DNA from: Nemertoderma westbladi
Lineage: Eukaryota; Xenacoelomorpha; Nemertodermatida; Nemertodermatidae
DNA length: 64,000 bases
Assembly (NCBI GenBank): GCA_032718475.1
Contig: JAUCBJ010000147.1
Span: 1 to 64,000 of the forward strand
Direction of reading: 5' to 3'
Positions 23,801 to 34,607 of this stretch are shown here, one piece after another (the first letter of the stretch is position 1; every line of letters begins with the position of its first letter). The position numbers and the translations under genes were made by a program. The notes under the pieces were generated by a model. It did not search any database and was not told where the DNA came from. It saw nothing but the letters and a program-made list of their open reading frames with translations.

Positions 23801-23945
23801 CTGAATCTACTGTATCAGTGTTCAGGTACCATCTGTCAGCTGATCGGATCTGAATCTACTGGATCAGTGTTCAGGTGCCATTTGTCGGCTGATCGGATCT
23901 GAATCTACTCGATCAGTGTTCAGGTGCCATCTGTCAGCTGATCGG
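20870..23945. repeat. 49-bp satellite, about 63 units, copy 1
   Basis: The unit (GGATCAGTGTTCAGGTGCCA, then TCTGTCAGCTGATCGGATCT, then GAATCTACT) is 49 bp. Shortened units lacking the GCCATCTGTCAG part, and CTGCTCGG and ATAGGATC variants, recur together in blocks near 22.03, 22.90 and 23.33 kb, a higher-order pattern. The array lies in the intron after exon 2 of the arrestin-domain gene. One G/C difference from copy 2 is visible near 21,988. Confidence 0.95.
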
Positions 23946-24052
23946 TATATTTTACCCCAACCAAGAGGGGTTTCTCAAGAAGTTAAAACTAGATGAGCGA
24001 CAATAGTACGGAATTCCCAATTGAGGCATGTGTTGGGGGTCGGTGGGGGGAG

Positions 24053-24091
24053 GCATGGAATTCTATATAGAGATCTATATAGCATTCCATG
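24053..24091. repeat. near-perfect palindrome
   Basis: TGGAATTCTATATAGA and TCTATATAGCATTCCA flank a single central G, and the palindrome is bracketed by GGGGGAGGC direct repeats. It could extrude a cruciform. The same structure recurs at 38,838-38,876. Confidence 0.7.
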
Positions 24092-24819
24092 GGGGGAGGC
24101 TTACTCTTCTTCACATCATTGGGAAGTACATGTAGCATCGCAAACTTGCGCAAATCACGTCCTGCTTCTTAATAATGTGGTCTGAATAACGCATCAACCC
24201 ATTATTAACAAACAGAAAGTGATAGATGCAAGTGTTAAAGCTTTTGCGGCAAAAATGTGTCGTTTTTGTGCAATGGGCGAACTACTCTAAACTTGGCATT
24301 GTCTTGAGGGACTGGGGAATTTATAAATTTACGCCCTCTAGCGTTTATTTTGGTACAGAGCTCTGGTCAGCAACTCCAAGCAAAAAACAGCTGCTCTAGT
24401 GATGAGCTCGCCAGCTATTGGTCAGTAATTTATCTTTATCCCGTAAGCTCTGTGTTATTTTCCGGCCAATCAGCACAATCCACATCCTTAGAACCCCTGG
24501 ACCCTGGTTTTCCCTAGAAAAGATGTCGCAATCCAGCAAATTCTTCAGTTTCTGATACTCTGACATTCTGAATTTGCCCGAGACCATCTGTGGCCAGACT
24601 GCCAGAGTGTTATGAAATCGTTCATTGCTGATGTCAGTTTTCCATTTTTTGGAAAATCGAGTCTTCTAACTGACTATCTGATATCTGTCGATGAGTCAAT
24701 TTGTCTGTCGGTCTGTCTGTACGTCAAAATAAATATATTATTTCGCACAAAATAGCTAAATATTTCTCTATGGGAGTTTTCGTCGTCGGGAATTTCATTT
24801 CCGATGTCGATTATTGCGG

Positions 24820-24986
24820 TGTAGGCTACTTTGTATTATTCGATTGATCGCTACTATATAATCTCTAACAACTATATTTACTTTCGGGGAAATATTAACA
24901 GTTCCTTTGGGACGTGGCGCTTTAAGTATAAAACAGAGTTATGACTTACACTAATCACAACAAGATAGCTATGGAATCTCGTAAAT
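24820..24986 (-). mobile_element. 167-bp truncated LTR at the duplication junction
   Basis: Identical to the first 167 bp of the left LTR at 39,605-39,771. It stops exactly at the AAT junction with the second duplication copy. It is therefore not a separate insertion but the truncated right end of copy 1. Confidence 0.9.
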
Positions 24987-27949
24987 GTCTCATGACTAAT
25001 CTGATATTCTTGAATACAAATGATGTCGATGTAATATTCCATTGCCAGAGCTGCAATAATGTTTGCTAAGCAGTTTTAGAGTGCGTGCGTTCATTGTAGC
25101 AATATTTAGTGTCTTTCTAAGTTTCAACAGGTTGGTTCTCATTCTGCTCGACCTTCTTTCATTCACTGGGGTCGATAAAATGAGTACCTGTTGAATTACT
25201 GGGAACAAACCTTGGGATACGAGTAGCACCAGTCATACCTTCAGGTAGCAGCTACTGAAGAGGGAGACAGAAGCATATTCCAGTGGCACGTTATTCTAAC
25301 CAAAATGATAAACGAAAGTCAACAGAACAGGTTACAGTTTTATTTTTGGGAGTAACCAGCTGTTATTTGCGTCGATTTTTCCCTGGAGAGGGATGAATTT
25401 AGATTGCGACTAAAGGCCCTCCCTATCTTTGAGGAGATGCCTTCTTTTTTTACTATTGTATGTATAATGCAGATATTGATATATTATTCGAATTCCTAGA
25501 ACTTTTAATTCCTGTAAAGCTAACCTAGCATTGCTAATTATCTTGCACAAAATATAATGAAAGTATTATTTATTTCAGATGTAAAATTTAGAATTAAAGG
25601 AAACTGCAGCAGTCAAGAAGAATATAAGAAGAGCGGGCTCGCAAGTATTATTCTGGAGAGCGGCTGTAGATAATATGCAGCCGGCAGCCGCCACTATAGC
25701 CTACAAACTTTGGTTGGATGTGGCAGCAATTTGTAAATTGGGCTTTCAATTTTTATTGCAAGTGTGCGAACAAGGACTGTGATAACGTGTTGTTATTAAA
25801 TATATTATCAAACATTCAACTAAAAGTAATTACTGCAAATGCAGAAGTTGTTTCATCGACATTCTTTCACCTTTCATTTCACAGTCCACTGGTAATACCG
25901 GACATCACCTTACAGAAAGAACATCTCAGTTTGGGTAACCACTGCTACAGTACTTCGAAAAGGATAAACCTGCGCCATTCTGTCCATAAATGCGTCGGCC
26001 ACAAAGTCCACATTCAAATTAACATATTTCCAACATATTTTCCACCAGTTCTTGAGGATACATGTCTAGCGAGAGTTAGGGTGCTGACAGCATATTATAT
26101 TCCTGACAGACAGGTATGTCGGTGCATTACTTGGCCACAGTGATGAGCTCCAAATTGCACACCGAGCCTTGTATGTATTACAACTTCACCACCAGTAACA
26201 GTGTTTGCCATAACACTGCAATGTTACAAAATTTGTAACTCATAACTGCAAACATAATCCTTATTCCTTACATTTTTATTTTCTCAAGCTTGGTTTCTCC
26301 TTATTTATGATTGATCAGTGTCTAAATAGATAAATATACCCCTGTGTGTTAATTCATTATTGTTGCTATGTAAAACATCTGTCGTTAAGATAAATAGTGT
26401 TCTAGAAAAAATTGCTCAATGCGGACTATGTGAAATATAACATAATTTCAAATGGTTTATACAAGTTAACACTTTCAGCAAAAAAAACTGCAGTCATACC
26501 CAATTTGAACGGTGGTCGGTACTGTCTACTTGACTAAAAGCTATACTAGTACCCACAAGATAGCATGTAAAAAGCTATAAGTCATTTTTTCTAACCAAAA
26601 TAATAAACGAACACTTTTTAACAATTGAGGGAAAGGAGCTGGTTACATTAGCGCCAGGATTTTCTAAACAAAACAATATTGCTAGAGTAGGCCTTTGCAG
26701 GCTGTAGGCATGGTATAATACAGTATATATCACAATATAGTCGTGGTAAATTACAACAGAAATCGAGACAGCCGGAAGTACTTAATGCTGCGCAGTACCG
26801 AAACTATACTCTTTGCTCTGGTTCCGCGTCATTACCTAAGACTCAGCATCAGCACCACATAACCAAAGTCCGCAAGGGGTGTAAACGCAACGCCGACAAC
26901 CGACTACCGACAACCAACGCCGACAACCATTAAAGCTAATTAATGTTATTTATTAATTGAGGGAAAGGAACAGGTTACAGTGGAAGGTTATTCTAACCAA
27001 AACAATAAACGAGAGTCACGAACTCAGGTTCGTGATATTTTCATATTTACTGTTGTCGGCAGTGGTTGTCGGCGTAGCGTTTACACCCGTCCGCACGCCT
27101 ATAATGACGCGTTACCTATACATACTATACTGTAATACCGATAACGGTACTACTAAAAACAGGACAACAGTAGTAGGAACTGGTATCGGGACATAATGAG
27201 TAAAAAAGCAAAAAAAGGTGTTACTGTATAATGAGTAAAAAAAAAGGGGTCATAAAAAAATATTTTTATAATTTATTAAACAATAATTGTACAGACGGTA
27301 GGTACTTTGCCCAATGTTTCGTTTTTCATTCCTAAACTAACTGCCTTGGATAGGCGTGTGATTTATTACAGCACATTGATAGCAATAATGGATCCGTCCA
27401 TTGCAAACTTGGGGCAAACTTGTAACTTTTATTTGTATCCTAGCTATTGTATATTTACTGTTTCGAGTTTTAATTTCCATGGACATCCGACCCGACACCC
27501 CGTCGCCGCCGCCAGCTGCTCGTGCTCGACAAGTTCTAACGAATTCTGAAAGTATTTAAAGCAGTCGAATAGGGTTGGCAGGTTGGTGCGCGAAAAAATT
27601 GTTAGGCTAGAAACAATTGGCACAGAAATTTTGTTGAGAACTAACCCTATTCGCAATTCTTTCCATTGCTAAAAGTATCATCAATATTTACATAACAACC
27701 TGGTTTATTGGATAATGTAAACTTTTATTCGGCCCAGATGGTCAGGAATTACGCTTTAAGTTTGACGAATTATTTCCTGTGCGTTTTCTCTTCCAGAGCC
27801 AGAACTACAGTACTCAAGCCCAAGGCAATGTATTAAACCACAACACCATCATTAATAGAAACGCAAATAGTACAGTATAATAAACACCCCATAAACAAGC
27901 GTAGAGTGATTATTGTTATTATTGTTATATTGTTATTATAAAACTTTTA

Positions 27950-28283
27950 TTAGCAAGTCGTAGGACTTGATTACTGTAAGAATTGTTGGCTGATTGACTG
28001 GCTGGCTGGCTGGCTGACTGGCTGGCTGGCTGGCTGGCTGATCTACAGCCAAAACTACTCTAACGATTTTGATGAAATTTTCACAGCGGCTAGATACCGC
28101 GATTCTAAGGTCCCTGGTATGTTCCGCTATTTCGTCCATGAGCCGTGGGCTCGAAAAATAGACATAAACGAAAAAACGCCATAGGCGCAATGGTAAAATA
28201 ACACCAATGACAGCTTGTTGATGGAATTTACATTTGATTGATGACTTCCGACTTGCTTAACGGCGTCTTGACGCCGTCTCTAG
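27950..28283 (+). mobile_element. 334-bp non-autonomous Helitron-like insertion, only in copy 2
   Basis: The insertion lies exactly between A and T of the sequence that is uninterrupted at 13,497/13,498 in copy 1. It makes no target duplication. Its 3' end has a perfect hairpin (ACGGCGT-CTTG-ACGCCGT) followed within two bases by CTAG, then the target T. These are the Helitron hallmarks: an A|T target, a subterminal hairpin and a CTRR end. The 5' end reads TTAGCAAGTC rather than the classical TC. It contains a CTGG/CTGA-rich microsatellite and no ORF of its own, so it would need a helper. Confidence 0.75.
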
Positions 28284-29071
28284 TAATTTATTGTATTGTT
28301 CAGGATGTGGACATAAATGGGCATAATATTTCCCATTCTGTATGCCTAACTGTGCTTCTTTGCAGATTATCGTGCGTGTGTGCTGTGCAGTTTTACTGCC
28401 CCACAATGCCTAATCTAAAATCACATACCGGTACGGCAGTACGGCGGTACCCAGGTACCGCGGTGCCATGCTGCCATGCATACGGCTGTATGGATAATTC
28501 TCCATACCATAGGCTGATAGGAGTCTATTTATTACTGTATTACAGTATTAGGCCTACTGTATTAGCTGATTCTGTGATTAGGGCAACATACTGCAGTACT
28601 GACATACGCAAATCCGCTCTATAGCAGATTTTGACCCCTTCATCTGTATACAGTAATAATAAACAAAAGTCATTAGGCCTAGAACTGCCATACAGGTTAG
28701 GCCTACAGTTTTATTTTAGAAAGTAATCATCTGTTATACAGTTATATGTTATAGGCTGATAGGCCTACTATAATTAGGCAGTTAGGTACCGGTAGATTTT
28801 CCTCTAGACTTCTAGTGGCTAGAGAGGGATGCATTGTTTGATTGTGTCAAAAATCCGGAATAATAATTAAAAATAGGCCTCTATCATGGAATAGGCCTAC
28901 TCCATGCCTCTATACAATAATAATGTATTCCGGAATTATTACCAACAATAGTTTCTAGGCCTACTCCATGTCAGCCTGTACTCTACATTCTGACAATACA
29001 TACCGGTAGCAGCATCTGAGCGTAGAGTTAAAGATTTATAGCCCCTTTATAAGCATATTTATAATCGGATA

Positions 29072-32000
29072 ATGGCGCCAGAATATCCGTTTAAAGCGGA
29101 ATACGCTAAAAGCGGTAGAGCTTCTTGCAAAGGGTGCAAGGAAGGAATCGGTCAAGGAGTCCTGAGGTTGGCTATCATGGTCCAGTCGCCATTCTTCGAC
29201 GGCCGCCAGGCGAACTGGTACCATCAAAAGTGCTTCTTTAAGAAGCAGAAGCCCAAACACCACACCGTAATCGAGGGGTTTGCAAATCTCCGCTGGGATG
29301 ACCAAGAAAAAATAAAAGAGAGCATAGGAGATACGGGCGTTCCAGAACCTCAAGCGTCCACAATTAAGAAAGGCAAAGCGAAAAGTAAAACAAAGGAGGT
29401 TAAAACTGATTCCAACGGGATGGTAGTTGCGTTTCTAACAGAGTTTCATGTGGAATATTCAAAGTCAAGTCGGGCTTTATGTCGGGTGTGTGACAACCCC
29501 ATCATAAAGAAGGAGGTTAGAATGTCCAAGAAGGAAGCGGATGCGCGTTATGGGATGCTCGATGCTTGGCATCATGTCGAGTGTTTCGCGGAGAATTTAG
29601 ACGAACTCGGATTCACCTACAATATAGCGGATGTGGATGGTTTCACGGCTTTAACAGAAGACGATCGTAATAAATTGCTTTCTGTTCTGCCGTCTACAAA
29701 TAAAGTCGTAGTTGGGTCTAAACGAAAGCCAACTGTGGAAAAGGATATACCGATAGTGAAAAAACCAAAACCAGCACTTTCTGCAATGGATAAAAAGTTA
29801 AAAGAACAGAGCAGTTTATTGTGGGGTATCAAAGATGCCTTACAAGCCGCCCTTTCTGGCCCTCAGATGAAGAGTTTACTGGCCCATAATAGTCAGTATG
29901 TGCCTGTGACTGGACAGGCGGCTGACGCCTGTGTCGATATGCTCGCATTCGGACCTCTGGAGCCTTGTGGTCAGTGCACCACAGACGGTCTGGTCAGTCT
30001 GCTAGATGGGGCGGATGGGTATAAATGTCATGGGCAAATCTCAGAATGGACCAAATGTTTCTACAGGACGCAGAGTCCTGCAAGAAGATCCAACTTCTCT
30101 ATCCCCAAGGGTCTGCGTTTCTGCGAATATTTGAAGGACTTTAAGTTTAAGAAGAGAGAGCGGTTGTTCCCTGTGGGGGTTGGATTGACGACTAACGAAG
30201 CACCGGTGCGATCCTCTTCAAGCGTTCCCGCTCCCGAGACCGGGAAACCGCTACGTGGCTGCGCAATATCTATCCTGGGGAAACTCACAAAAACCAAAGC
30301 CACTGTGAAACAGTCCGTGGAGAATCTTGGAGGGCGACTTCAGGATAAAATAGACGGAAGTCTCGTGGGAATACTCTCTAGCGAAGCCGAGTTGGAGAAA
30401 ATGTCCCGCAAGATGAAAGCCGCCAAAGAGTTCGAAGTTAATATCATTTCTATCGACTTTCTGGAAGCTGTGGAAAAGAAGGAAGATGCCGAAACTGTAG
30501 CTAACCTGGTAGAGAAGCACACGATTAGCGAATGGAAGTCAGACCCCACGTCGAAAATAAAGAAGGTTGAAGTTAAGAGCTTATTAAAAAAGCAGAAGAG
30601 TAGAGAAGAGAAGATGTTTAAGAGTTCAGTGAAGTCGTTGAAGGTAACGGTGAAGGGTGGGGCTGCGGTGGACCCTGAGTCGGGACTGGAAGACAATGGA
30701 CAGGTACTGAAGGACATGAACGGGCTACACACCGCCGTGCTGGGGAAGGTAGACTTAGTACAGGGTCAAAACAGTTACTACAAACTTCAGGTGATAGAGA
30801 AGGAACGGGGAGGACCCAAGTGGAATGTGTTCCGTTCCTGGGGACGGGTTGGAACTACGATAGGCGGCTCGAGGGTCGACACTTTTGGCTCGAAACTCGA
30901 GGCCAAACAGTTCTTCCAGGAGCATTACTTAGAGAAGTCGGGTAATAATTGGGCGGATCGGGATAATTTCGTGAAGAAACCGCGGTGTTTCTTCCCGTTG
31001 GACATCGATTACTCCACGCAAGAGGATGACAACGAGTCATCTGCGCGACTACGGGACTCTGGGAGCGAGTCCAAGCTGGCAAAACCCATCCAGGACATCG
31101 TGAAAATGATATTCGATATCGAGACAATGAAGAAAACCTTGGTTGAGTTTGAGATAGACCTTGAAAAAATGCCACTGGGTAAATTGTCCAAAAAGCATAT
31201 TGAGGGCGCTTACGTTGTGCTGACGGAGTTGCAAGGGATACTCACTGACGATAACCCGGGAGGAAGACAAGTGAAACTCATCGACGCTTCCAATCGCTTC
31301 TACACGCTGATTCCGCACTCATTCGGCCTCGAGCAAATCCCCTTGTTGGACACAGAGGAATCGATAAAAGAGAAAACTGCAATGCTGGATAACCTCCTGG
31401 AGATGGAGGTCGCTTATAGTCTACTGAAAGGTACTAAGGTGGAGGCCGGCACTGACCCAATGGATGCTCATTATAATAAGTTGAAGTGCGAGATGGGAGT
31501 TGTAGATAAAGAGAGTGAAACTTTCAGTATGATCAAGGAATTCATCACCAACACTCATGCCAAGACACACTCCGGATACACGTTGGAGTTATTAGACGCT
31601 TTTGAGATTCAGCGCCAAGGCGAGGCACAGCGTTTCAAGCCGTTTAAGGACCTCCCTAATCGCAAGCTGTTGTGGCACGGCTCTCGCGTTACCAATTACG
31701 CCGGTATCCTATCGCAAGGCCTCCGTATCGCTCCTCCCGAGGCTCCATCCACCGGATACATGTTCGGTAAGGGGATCTACTTCGCCGATATGGTGTCCAA
31801 ATCGGCCAACTACTGCTCCACTTCCCCTTCCGCTAACACCGCTCTCATGTTGTTATGCGATGTAGCGCTCGGTAATATGATGGAGAAGACGCAGGCCCAT
31901 TACGTCGACAAGCTGCCCAAAGGGAAACACTCGATGAAGGGTTGTGGGAGAACCTGCCCCGATCCCAAACAGGATAGGGTCATAGACGGAGGTGTAGTCG

Positions 32001-32143
32001 TCCCCATGGGAACGTCTTTCAATACAGGTACCACGAACTCTAGTCTACTGTACAACGAGTATATTGTCTACGATGTCGGCCAAGTGTCCATGAAGTACCT
32101 CCTGAAACTAAAGTTCAACTATAAAAATTTGTACGGATTTTAA
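29072..32143 (+). CDS. PARP1: poly(ADP-ribose) polymerase 1, copy 2
   Basis: A second complete, intronless 1023-aa PARP1 whose protein is identical to that at 14,286-17,357. It has the same zinc fingers (C19/C22/H51/C54 and C137/C140/H168/C171), Zn3, BRCT, WGR, helical domain and H869-Y903-E996 catalytic triad. About 790 bp of directly upstream sequence is shared with copy 1. The Helitron-like insertion sits about 790 bp before the ATG and could alter its control. Both copies appear able to make active enzyme. If the duplication is real rather than an assembly artefact, gene dose is raised. Confidence 0.97.
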   Translation: MAPEYPFKAEYAKSGRASCKGCKEGIGQGVLRLAIMVQSPFFDGRQANWYHQKCFFKKQKPKHHTVIEGFANLRWDDQEKIKESIGDTGVPEPQASTIKKGKAKSKTKEVKTDSNGMVVAFLTEFHVEYSKSSRALCRVCDNPIIKKEVRMSKKEADARYGMLDAWHHVECFAENLDELGFTYNIADVDGFTALTEDDRNKLLSVLPSTNKVVVGSKRKPTVEKDIPIVKKPKPALSAMDKKLKEQSSLLWGIKDALQAALSGPQMKSLLAHNSQYVPVTGQAADACVDMLAFGPLEPCGQCTTDGLVSLLDGADGYKCHGQISEWTKCFYRTQSPARRSNFSIPKGLRFCEYLKDFKFKKRERLFPVGVGLTTNEAPVRSSSSVPAPETGKPLRGCAISILGKLTKTKATVKQSVENLGGRLQDKIDGSLVGILSSEAELEKMSRKMKAAKEFEVNIISIDFLEAVEKKEDAETVANLVEKHTISEWKSDPTSKIKKVEVKSLLKKQKSREEKMFKSSVKSLKVTVKGGAAVDPESGLEDNGQVLKDMNGLHTAVLGKVDLVQGQNSYYKLQVIEKERGGPKWNVFRSWGRVGTTIGGSRVDTFGSKLEAKQFFQEHYLEKSGNNWADRDNFVKKPRCFFPLDIDYSTQEDDNESSARLRDSGSESKLAKPIQDIVKMIFDIETMKKTLVEFEIDLEKMPLGKLSKKHIEGAYVVLTELQGILTDDNPGGRQVKLIDASNRFYTLIPHSFGLEQIPLLDTEESIKEKTAMLDNLLEMEVAYSLLKGTKVEAGTDPMDAHYNKLKCEMGVVDKESETFSMIKEFITNTHAKTHSGYTLELLDAFEIQRQGEAQRFKPFKDLPNRKLLWHGSRVTNYAGILSQGLRIAPPEAPSTGYMFGKGIYFADMVSKSANYCSTSPSANTALMLLCDVALGNMMEKTQAHYVDKLPKGKHSMKGCGRTCPDPKQDRVIDGGVVVPMGTSFNTGTTNSSLLYNEYIVYDVGQVSMKYLLKLKFNYKNLYGF

Positions 32144-32934
32144 TTCTCTGGAAATATAGTTTCTTGAAGGGCGTCGAAACTCATATAACCTACGACCACA
32201 CACTTACTCCCCGACTGTCTCCATTAACCGGGAGGTTAAATACAGGTTTAGCAGTTTTAAACTTACTTGTCCGGGAATCGTGCTTCCTTTACTTTAATCC
32301 TGTGGTCAATCAGTCGAACTTTGTATAGTAAATATGAACTTGTAACGATTTGCCTCGGTATTTTAATACCCCGGTAATACAAAGATTCTACGAATTAATC
32401 ATAATGAAACTGTGATTGACCGATTGTTTGAAATCGGCAGAACTCCTTAAAAACTAAATAGTACCGGTACATTATTTTAAATAAGATATTATTATACCTA
32501 TCTCTATAATCTATACAGCCTATATATCTCGTACATTATACCTATATTATCGATCATAATATGATTTACTAACTTTAAAAATATATTTAAATGTTTCAAT
32601 AATTAGTGCGGGTGGGGGGGGGGGGGTGGTCATTGCTCGCTATGGATATAACCTACGTAAAATAGACTGAGAAGACCTGTGTAATATTGTTTCTAATCTA
32701 TATGCATTGTATTAAGGTTTTAATTACGAATTCAGTTTTTCATCAGCAATCGTTTCCAAATGTTACAATTTATGATTAAATCTTAACTTTACTTTTGCAA
32801 TGTGAAGAAAATTGGCCTAATTAGAGACGATATTTTTTTGGAAAAAAAGTTTATCTAGAACAAAGTAAATATTATTCGGAAAGCTCAGAGTCTGCGGAAT
32901 TCAATTTATAGTATCATCGGAGCTTAATAAAATG

Positions 32935-33151
32935 TTATTAAACACTGCCTAACTTTCTGTTAACAACTTCCTGTAAATAAACAATAATTATTCCAACAGA
33001 TTTTCTAATAATCGCATCGCGTGAGACATTTCCTTGCCTAATTTTTGTTGGGCACAGCTTTGCAAAGTCGGCAATGATGTCCAAGTGGATCGAACTGGTG
33101 ACCTCCGGGTTGGAAATCTGACGCAATAACCATTCAGCTAGCGGTTCAGGT
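32935..33151 (-). mobile_element. tRNA-derived SINE, copy 2
   Basis: Exact counterpart of the element at 18,150-18,366, with the same A-box-like and B-box-like sites. It was carried along by the tandem duplication and is not an independent insertion. Confidence 0.5.
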
Positions 33152-34607
33152 AAAAGATAGACCTGGAAATACTACCTGATACCTTGTATGTCCGCGTTTT
33201 ACCTCCTCATGGCCTTACACCTGTTTTTCCTTGCCTGTAGCTATAACGAGAATGCGGTTACAAATAGAGGCCATTTTTTGGTATTCATGATACTACCAAT
33301 ACCAAAACCACATTGCAATGGCGGCGCAGGAGCACTTAGTGAGAAGTGCGACCGAGTTATCATAAAAAAAAGAAGCAAAGACAATTTCGGAACTGTTAAT
33401 CGTTAATCGGAGCAGTTTAGTACGGTACGGCTATTCCAGATTTATTAATGGTGATTGAATTGTTCGTTTTAATGTAGTGTTAATGTAATAGAACAATGAA
33501 AATCAGTATGTTATTGTTTGCCATATTTTTTGGTATTATTTTTATTAATGTAGGCCTATATACTCTTTCTTGTAATAACTTTTCTCTGCTGACTACGCTA
33601 AATTTTAGTAAGGTTGTTCCTATAAGCTTTGTATTCCGATAGTTTTGGCGGCCGTTTGACTTTGCCATTAATATATAATATTAGTATATTATAATATTAA
33701 AATATAATATTAATTTCTATAATAATTTATAATTAGTATAAAAGCCGTTAACATTCCAGGGTGTACTTTTATAGGTCCGCCATATGTTTCAAGTAGTCTG
33801 TATGATGTACTGTACTGTTGGTAACAGTCACATAAAAATCCAGGTTATATGGTTACGAGATCCCAGTTCCGGTTTATAGTTAGTTTTTAATTACTTGTAG
33901 TCAGTATCAGCTAGTGTTACATAAGAGAGCAACTTAATGAATTATTCTAATTCCAGACTTAACAAGCACCAGATGCAATACCTATCATAGTATTTAATGG
34001 ACACTTTAGCAAACTACACAGTAAACAGTTTACATAACACAATACTTGCGCGATTGTTGCGCGAGTGTTATTGCCTCTTAAACTGCTGCAAGTGCCGTAC
34101 AATCGATAATTCCTTTCTATCGTAGTGGCGTAAAACATAGCAGAACACAACTGTCTCTGACCAATATATTCACGAAATCACTTAATAGATAGACTAGCAT
34201 TTTGTTTTTATGACTACAACAGTGTATACATACAGTACTAATATATTAATTCGTAATTTTCTCTTCTTTTATTTTAATTGTCGTAATTTTATTACTATCT
34301 TCTTTAAATTCGCTATTTTAACGGGCGACCATGTATGTTAATAAATTTCTTATTGTGTTCCATTCGATATTTTATCATATACTTTGTTATCACATCGTAC
34401 ACAACACACAGCCCACCACGTAAAATTACTAATATTTATATTATGTGTATTTCAGGGTTATCATTCAGTACTGTATTTACATTGTTTGTGCTCGAGGGTA
34501 TTTCTTTTATTATTTGTGTAACAACGGTGTACATGTATAATGTATAGCTCTGATGCATGTGTACTGTAAACTATATACATTTGGTTAATACGCAGTAGAT
34601 AAATGAG

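Larger units (their letters stand above)
10532..24983. repeat. tandem duplication, copy 1 (14,452 bp)
   Basis: The sequence from 10,532 to 24,986 reappears in direct orientation at 24,984-39,771. The junction at 24,984-24,986 shares AAT with both parental ends (10,532-10,534 and 39,769-39,771), a 3-bp microhomology. It contains the 5' end of a LINE, PARP1, a SINE, arrestin-domain exons 1-2, a 49-bp satellite and 167 bp of LTR. Confidence 0.95.

Noticed and set aside
20870-23945. CRISPR array
   Set aside because: The units are contiguous near-identical 49-mers without unique spacers, in an animal intron. It is a satellite.
24820-24986. Independent solo LTR insertion
   Set aside because: It ends exactly at the duplication junction and is identical to the left LTR start, so it is a duplicated fragment.
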